In this document: positions 57,071-64,000 of the stretch, one piece after another
Numbering within the stretch: position 1 is the stretch's first letter
How the letters are laid out: the number at the start of each line of letters is the position of its first letter
Notes under the pieces: generated by a model
What the model was told of the DNA's origin: nothing
Seen by the model: only the letters and a program-made list of their open reading frames with translations
Databases searched by the model: none
Program-made: the position numbers and the translations under genes
DNA from: Agapanthus africanus
Taxonomy: Eukaryota; Streptophyta; Magnoliopsida; Asparagales; Amaryllidaceae
Length of the DNA stretch: 64,000 nt
Assembly (NCBI GenBank): GCA_030015575.1
Contig: JASDDO010000014.1
Coordinates: forward strand, 163,279,911 to 163,343,910
Direction of reading: 5' to 3'

Positions 57071-59106
57071 TGTTGGGTTACGGCAGCGCCCCAGCCATCA
57101 ATCTGTGACCAAATGCAGAACAAAAATTTATAAAACTTGGCGCTACCACCACCAATTACCCGGATCTACCCATAAGCCCCGGATAACAAAACATGCAAAG
57201 GAGTTAGAATGGTTATACCGAATAGATCCGTGTCCTTCGGTCTTCAACCATCATCCCAAGCTCCTAGGGCCTTTCTTGATCAAGCTTGATCTCCGGTCTC
57301 CCTCCATCGAAGATGATCCACCCGAGAGTCTATGCAATGAGCTCCAACCTCATATCCGAGGCAACCAGGGCACCTAGATCGCCACTCTAGATACCGTAGA
57401 TAAAGTAGAGAGTGATGAAGGATTAATTTATCTCAAGACACCCAAGGTTTCTCAACACATGAGAGGGTTTGGGTGGAGGAAGAAGAAGATGCCATGAGGA
57501 TGAGGTGTTGAAAGCAACTCAAGAGAGAGAAAAAGAAAATGAATAATGGCTTTGTGTTTTTTTTGTTGTGTGAGTATGATAAGAAATAATGGAGCCATCA
57601 CATAAATGTCCATGTCTCCAAAATATCTTAGTCAACAAAAAATATTTCAAGTCAACATAATCTCACAACAAACAAAAACCCTAAGCATGCTAGAATAAAA
57701 ACCATGGGTCACTAATTAGCCATGCCACAAAAATGCAATAAACAGCTCATCCTACACCTCAATAACCTTTAATCCAAAATGGTCTAAACCATGATGAGGT
57801 GTAATCTTCTAAAAGTAATCTTGTAATAAATTACAAAAATACCCCTCAACCGTATATATATACCCGCATCCGTATTCCGAAGAATACGAATACAAAGTGA
57901 TGAAAAAAATCCAACAAATATAATACTAGGATTCGGCTTAAACCAAAGCCCACTAGTATTATCCGTCCGAACATCATCCGTGCACAAGTACATGTATATG
58001 ATCGAACCCTGTCGTAAAACTATACGGCTTCTATATCGTTTCACTCGAAACAGGGAAACCCTCTGTGTGGGGCTCTAAAGACTCGTCAATACGCTGGCAG
58101 TAGGTTTAACCATAAGTACGTCAGTAGCACTAGCTGTACGTAACGGCTACCCAGGTATTGAGCGAAAGGGAGGCCGACGAGCAAACTCATCTTGAAAGCC
58201 CTACTGAGCCTGACAGTGACAATATCCGTACAGTCCGGTCCGTTCGTCTATGAGTATCGCATATCGAGTCTAGGGGGTGGATAAAGTCAGACCCCTAATA
58301 ACGCGACATTTAGTGTCGGTATGAAGTCCATCACCATTTGAGAAACTACCGATCCTAGATCAATAATTCTAGACTACCTTGGCCAGGGATTTCTGGTGAT
58401 GGCCATCCGTGCACAACGCGACATCAACCCCCAATACCGGGAGAGACGAATCCCCTGACGATGCGCTCACTGCCTCCATGTGGCTCGGGACTGTACCCAA
58501 CTAAAACCTGTTTGCATGATCCTTTGAGCTATGGTAGGGTAGTAATAAAGCACAGTGGGAACTCACACGAGATAAATGACGATCTCAGGTCGATAGACTA
58601 ACCTGTACACATGTCACCAGTGAACTGCTATCTGACAATAGGTATAATACCAACTAGCATGTTCCCGGCGAGTCCGTCCAGTGTACTCATAACCCAATAA
58701 GCACCTGTATACATCTTAGGTGAACAAACTAACACCAATGGCTTGTGAGACCGGCCACCGCCCCTCGTCGGGGTCTCGATCAGTATACACTAGTCTACTC
58801 TGGAGTATCGATACCCAGTCTCGAAACTCCCACGACTAGGGACATTTAAGGATGTGCCTATAGACTACCCAGCTCCCACGTATATGATCGCCATCATACT
58901 GCTGGCAGTCAAGCAAGAATCCTATGGACTCTATCAACATGTAATAGTGATCTGTAATACCACTTAATGCTGTACATGATGATAAAGACAAACCAGATAG
59001 CATACTATCATCTTAAGTAAGACTGTTTTACCGGTATAGGTCATCCCTCAATCATCATAATCACCTGCCTGCGACTATGATAATTGCCTTGAAGGCACAA
59101 TAGCAA
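57071..59106 (-). repeat. Copia-D LTR (about 2.04 kb)
   Basis: On the plus strand it starts TGTTGGGTTACGG; the far end is near 59106, followed by a weak polypurine tract (minus strand AAGTGGTAGAT). It is related to the Copia-E remnant and to Copia-F. Confidence 0.82.
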
Positions 59107-61680
59107 AAAATCTACCACTTGCACTTAAGGCTAATTATTGCGGTGTCGCATACTCACAACCCGTGTGATACCGAACACCCAACTCCTCTGCTAATCAGTC
59201 TCGAAAAGCTCGTTTGCGAAACTATTGTGTTCGAGAAATAGCCTCAATGAGTGGATCCGCTCCAATGTTTCTTTCTGTATCTCTCCATATCTCAACTTCG
59301 CGGAGAAAGCTATCTCCTGAAATGAGCAATACCTGTCTTAGAATATGTCTGGATATCTGATGAGACCCAGTTCACAAATGAACTTCAAATCCAGCAAACT
59401 TCTTAGACTGTAATGTCCACTGAATTTAATCAGTATCCTGCACCATGCCTTCCTCAGTATCCGCTTGGACCACCTGTCCAAACTACTTCCCCTCAAAAGA
59501 GGGAAAACTAAAACTTTGGCAGTCGCTCTGTTATCCAGGTCACATTGGATGCCTGGAATGATAGCCGTCTCCCGAAGGAGGCTGCTGTTACCATATCCCA
59601 TGAACATCCACTTATGTTCATAAACTGCTTCCCAACGTTTCTCCAGGATTGGATCAATATAAACTTATTGCAGCTCGTGCAAAAACAACATCTGGTGTGG
59701 TATTTGACATCTCATGATTGACTCAATTGCCCAAGCAAGTGATATACCAATCATGCACATCCCTCTCCCCTTTAGTCTGTAAGACACCTTTAGAGAGGGT
59801 GGCTTCATCACCTGCAGGTACACCACCATGCCAGGAGTCGTCCATTCTAAAACACCTTTAGAATAGTGTTAAAGTACCCAGATTGGGAAACTACCCAAAT
59901 CTAGATCTAAAACCATAAATCTAGTTACCAGAATGCCTGATATATTATCCATATCTAATATGGAGAAACCACTATGTGACAACCACAGTATAACTGATCG
60001 TAGTATAGGAATTTCACTTCCAATAAAGTGCATGTCATCCAAATACCAGGACATCATACCCTACTACCTTCTTAACAGATCCATCTCCTATTCTGATGAA
60101 GTCAAAGCCTATGACTATCACATCAAAAATAGATGATCTATCTCCACTATACCTGCTTCAGTCTATAAATAGACACAAGCTACTTGTCCACTATGCTCCC
60201 GCTGCTCCCGCTGACTATAACAACCCTCTGGCAGAGTCATATATACATGTGCACTTCTAAAGATAGTTTAGAACGACGCTATACTCATCCTCCTGCCGGG
60301 TCTCATAGTCTAGAACATCAGTAATGGCAAGTCTGGATAAACAAGAACCTCCCTGTCACCGTATTTGAGTATACCGAAGTACCTCTCGGGCGTCTGAGAT
60401 TACCTACCATATCTACGGAGTGGCTAATGGAATGTCAAAAACCAATTGAATTTTTAGGTTCTATTAAATCTTCAGTAATCATTTGTGGTTCTGGAATCAC
60501 TTCTAGTTCTACCATACTCCCACTACTGTTTTCTGAAAAAAGTCTATTTTGCTAAAACTGTGGCGAGTCATGAACAATATCACTATTGATCTTCTAGATG
60601 GTATAAAGTTATCCTTCGACATAGCCCGGGATAACCCACAAACAACCATTACTGAAACGTGCCTTGAGTTTATCCATAGTCTGGTTTCAAGCATAAGCCG
60701 GATAACTCTATATACCTTAACATCGTTAAGATATGAACCATTCTATATACAATATAGAAAAAGAGGCACTAATTTAATTGGAACTAGATTCAAATCATGC
60801 AGCTGTCTCCAGTGCATGTCAACTAAATGGAGAGAGCCCGATCAGCATTACTCAACTAGGAGTGTATCCAGATATGAGTAACCTGAAAGAGAAGCAAGTT
60901 CTCAAAACCATTACTATTAACTGAATACCAAACACAAGTATCTACATCTTCGATCACCTTGATGGATTCCGATACTTGCAATACATGGTTCTCTACTTTA
61001 TTCTTATACCAATAACTTCTTAAAACTTGGACCTTGTATTTCTACGAAATACTTGTCTAAAAACTAGAGAAGTCACAAGTAAACAAAATATAGTACGAGT
61101 ACTAACCCCTTTGTCCAATGGACACTGGACAACATACAATAGTTTGTATAAGTCTCCTGAGTTCAATAACGCAAACCCTGTGCGTCGTAGGTTGAAAACT
61201 GTACTATGGTTAAGAAGAATTACACCGTTGTTGAATGCTCCTTACCTAACCATCAACTGATATAGGTAAATGTCATAGACATAATTTCAAAAAGTTATAT
61301 CTCACTTTATAAAATAAACGTACAGATATATCAGTTTGAAACTGGTGCATAACTACGGATATTCAAAACCAAATATTTGCCGTCCGGCAAAAACCCAGGT
61401 GATTTCCCCAAATATCACCAATTACAAAGAATTCCGATATAATGAGGATATAATCACCTAATTCCCAATATCTTACTCCCACTCATCATCTGTAATACCA
61501 TACAGATGTGAGAATCAAACCTGGTAAATACATACCCTGGAGTAAGAATCTAATTGGGAAATCAGTTTTCAATTAACAACTCACAGTGAAACTGAAACAT
61601 GAAAATGTTTCGAAGGGGTATTCGGGTATTCTTATTAATGCCTCTTCCACTATCCAGATTCATGACTGTAACCGTATATT
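59107..61680 (-). pseudogene. Copia-D pol remnant, heavily decayed
   Basis: Only traces of copia pol are readable on the minus strand: a YLDDMHFIGSEIPILRS version of the RT active site near 60040, and integrase C-terminal text (NPDKLKARF-like) near 60680-60640. Stops and frameshifts are dense and no domain is whole. Confidence 0.7.
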
Positions 61681-62480
61681 TCCTTGCTATCTCTCCAATC
61701 CCTTTATTTGTCTTTCCTTATTATCTTATGTATACCGTACTTAGGCTAAATGGTTTTCTTCCTTCCCTACTGTTCGACACCAGCCTATGGTTTGGAAGAA
61801 GACTATCCAATAAGCGTAATAGGTGTACTCTCCTAATTCTAGGAGCCCTCGCAACCTGAGAGAAGGTAAAGATAAAAAACAACTGAATAATCCTTATTCT
61901 ATTTCTCCTGAACCAGAATCCATTCTTGAACTGGAACAAGTTCCTTCGAGTTTGTATGTAACTATACGATGAATTATCCAATAAATGTGGATCTTCGTAG
62001 TGATACGGGATGTTATAGAGAAATGCAAATGTGAAGTAGGAGTGGCAATGATATACGCGGTTTGGTCGTGAATGATAGCAGTCACAATTTACTTTGCCTT
62101 CTTTCTAATCCTTTTATTTATCTTTATTTATTACCTTCTGTACACCTCACTTAGGCTAATTAGTTTTCTTCCTTCCTTACCTTTCGACACCTGCCTATGG
62201 TTTGAAAGAAGACTATCCAATAAGCGCAATAGGTGTACCCTCTCCTAATCTTAGGAGCCCTCACAACCTAAGAGAAGGTAAAAGGAAAAGACAACTGAAT
62301 AGTCCTATTCAATTTCTCCAGAACCGAAAACCATTCTCGAATCTGAAACAAGTTTCTTCGAGTTCGTATGTAACTATACGATGGTCATATCCAATAAATG
62401 TGGATCTTTGTAGTGATACAGAATGTTCCGTAGAAAAGTAAAGGGTAAAAGTAGGAGTGCCAATGAAGTATGCAACTCTG
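61680..62480. repeat. Tandem duplication, period about 410 bases, in Copia-D
   Basis: Two direct copies, about 61680-62070 and 62090-62480, share long blocks such as GAAGACTATCCAATAAGCG and GTATGTAACTATACGATG at an offset of 410. The content is not recognised as any copia domain. Confidence 0.85.
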
Positions 62481-62559
62481 ACAATCCAAAAGCCAGTGTG
62501 TTTTAAGAAAGTTCGGTTAACTTGGTTCATGAGTTTTAGTCTAGGGTCAGGCCATGGTC

Positions 62560-64000
62560 GCTGCCAAAGAGAGAGAGAGAAAAGAAACACTCAGCGTGCA
62601 CTCTAATCTAGATTAGAATGGTTAATCACTTTATCTAATCCGATGTCTCCGACTGTTTCCTCGAATTCTCCCCCAAACCCAAAGGAGAATTAGTCGGGAT
62701 CATCTAAAATCACCCGAGGAGTAAACTAACTCATCAGTGAGAATCAGGATCTAACTATCATCGCATGATAACTTGATGGAATCCACTCAAGTTATCACAC
62801 TCCAGAAGGTATGCGCATGCCTAGCAAGTTTCAGTTTCTTTAGAAACCCCCGATGTGATTTTTACCCCATGCTCTTATGGCCTTGACTAAGGCCAACAAA
62901 TCATAAGTCACATGTCAAGTTCTACCCGTCATTGTCCAGGTTAATTTGAACCCACCCGTACTCGCCCTTGACTAAGGCCAACAAGGCTGTACGACTGTCC
63001 CAAACCAACGCATCTATTTATGCAACAGATTAGTAACAAATAGCTACCATACACTATGCCTTGACTAAGGCCAACAAACATAGCATGAATACTAAGTGCT
63101 ACCCGTCTGAAATGACGGAATGCTACGAATGGTTTTTGGCGAAAAACTTTTAACGTAATGAACTCGATATCGTTGAAGGAACCGGATAGCTTTACAAATA
63201 TATAGTGGCGAAAACTTTTGCTAAAGAGGTCACTCCCGGTGAAGAGATCTCGGCTCTTTCCTTGTCGAATGAGGTGCAGGATATTCCTAACCGAATATCA
63301 CGATGCAAAGCAAAAAGTAATCGACTATAGTGAAGTTATTACCCCGACGCAAACTTCTTCCCAAGAGGTCACTCCCGGTGAAGGGATCTCGGCTCTTGCC
63401 TCGTCGAATGAGGTGCTGGATATTCATAACCGAACATCGCTGTGCAAAACAAAAGAAAACGTTTTTGTAATAACATTTTTTAAAAATTTGTTCTAACAAC
63501 ATCAAATAGGTCTGTTTTCCTTGCATTGATCAGAATCAATGCAGTACCATCAGTTAACATATCATACTACTGAAAAAGGAACGAAAAATAAAATGTACGT
63601 ATATACCATCCACATTCGCCACCGGGTCTTGTCATCACCCGTTAGGTTACCTAACTAACGACAGAGCGGGGACTGGACTAGTGCGGGTGCAAAACATATA
63701 CAATATCTACTAGTAAATATATAAATATACATAACAATCGTCCCAGGCATGATATATGCAACATCTCAGAATCTCAGCTAAGCAACACAGAGTGGTGGAT
63801 AATCCTGGAGCCTCGGGTTTTATTTGAGTCGCAAATGAGACCCGACATTCCCTGTCGTGTGGATAGCCTGTGCAATGAAAACCTAGACCCCTACGAGCGC
63901 GGCAAGTTACCTGCCAATCCTAGAAGCGAGGCAACCCCAATTAACAACGTGAATGGGCCACCCAGCACTCCACGGAACCCGGTAACTTGAGCACCCCTCC
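62560..64000 (-). other. Copia-D leader, second copy (runs off window)
   Basis: It starts at a pyrimidine-rich run on the minus strand ending GGCAG near 62555, as in the other elements, and contains the three stem-loops, the 90-base repeat pair (about 63215-63455) and the short hairpin at 63522-63543. Confidence 0.8.
62874..63083 (-). repeat. Three tandem stem-loops (Copia-D)
   Basis: Cores CCTTGACTAAGGCCAACAAR at 62881-62900, 62966-62985 and 63059-63078, with arms CTTATG/CATAAG, CGTAC/GTACG and CTATG/CATAG, all perfect. CCTT and AAGG inside the core can also pair. Confidence 0.83.

Larger units (their letters stand above)
55592..64000 (-). mobile_element. Copia-D: old copia element with one LTR between pol and a second leader
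   Basis: Reading the minus strand from 64000: leader, remains of coding region, LTR (59106-57071), PBS, and again a leader that breaks off at 55592 in Gypsy-G. One LTR thus serves as 3' LTR on one side and 5' LTR on the other, as expected from tandem elements sharing an LTR. The two leader copies are about 93 percent identical by eye. Confidence 0.82.

Overview
The window looks like nuclear DNA of a flowering plant. It consists of nested LTR retrotransposons with plant-type primer-binding sites (initiator tRNA-Met for the Ty1/copia elements, tRNA-Asp for the Athila-like elements). I found no host gene, tRNA, rRNA or CRISPR array. Only one long open reading frame looks intact: the 1961-residue gag-pol of an Athila-like element.

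Element names used here. Copia-A (1-7194, minus strand, 3' end off the window) sits in the 3' LTR of Copia-B (7195-16696, minus). Copia-B in turn sits in an LTR remnant of Copia-E (16697-17640, minus). Gypsy-G, a decayed chromovirus-like element on the minus strand, survives as three pieces: 17652-22940, 45420-45474 and 54312-55592. Copia-C (22941-45419, minus, target duplication ATGCT) and a plus-strand copia solo LTR, Copia-F (45475-54311, duplication AAAAT), were inserted into its reverse transcriptase only about 50 bases apart. Athila-H (23511-35516, plus, duplication CAACC) sits in the 3' LTR of Copia-C. Athila-I (46626-53316, minus, duplication ACGTA) sits in Copia-F and has no pol. Copia-D (55592-64000, minus) is badly decayed, with one LTR flanked on one side by pol and on the other by a second copy of the leader. 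Removing the insertions restores the Gypsy-G reading frame and the Copia-C LTR, which supports the nesting order.

The most interesting signal is non-coding. The copia family has a leader of 1.5-3 kb between the primer-binding site and the coding region. Read on both arms, it contains many inverted repeats whose arms differ between elements but still pair: three tandem stem-loops around a CCTTGAC-type core, a hairpin with an AGCC-type loop, a short AT-rich hairpin, and a large compound hairpin about 150 bases from the primer-binding site. This pattern of compensatory change suggests a structured RNA kept by selection. Copia-A, -C and probably -D lack gag, so they may be mobilised in trans.

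The Athila-like pair shows a second non-coding module: each polypurine motif AAGTTTGGGGGTA is preceded by a perfect stem-loop. Athila-H has three such modules, Athila-I at least two. Athila-I lacks pol but keeps the leader, LTR and 3' modules, and its LTRs have diverged by about the same amount (near 1.1 percent by eye) as those of Athila-H. Athila-I is therefore a plausible passenger of an Athila-H-like element.
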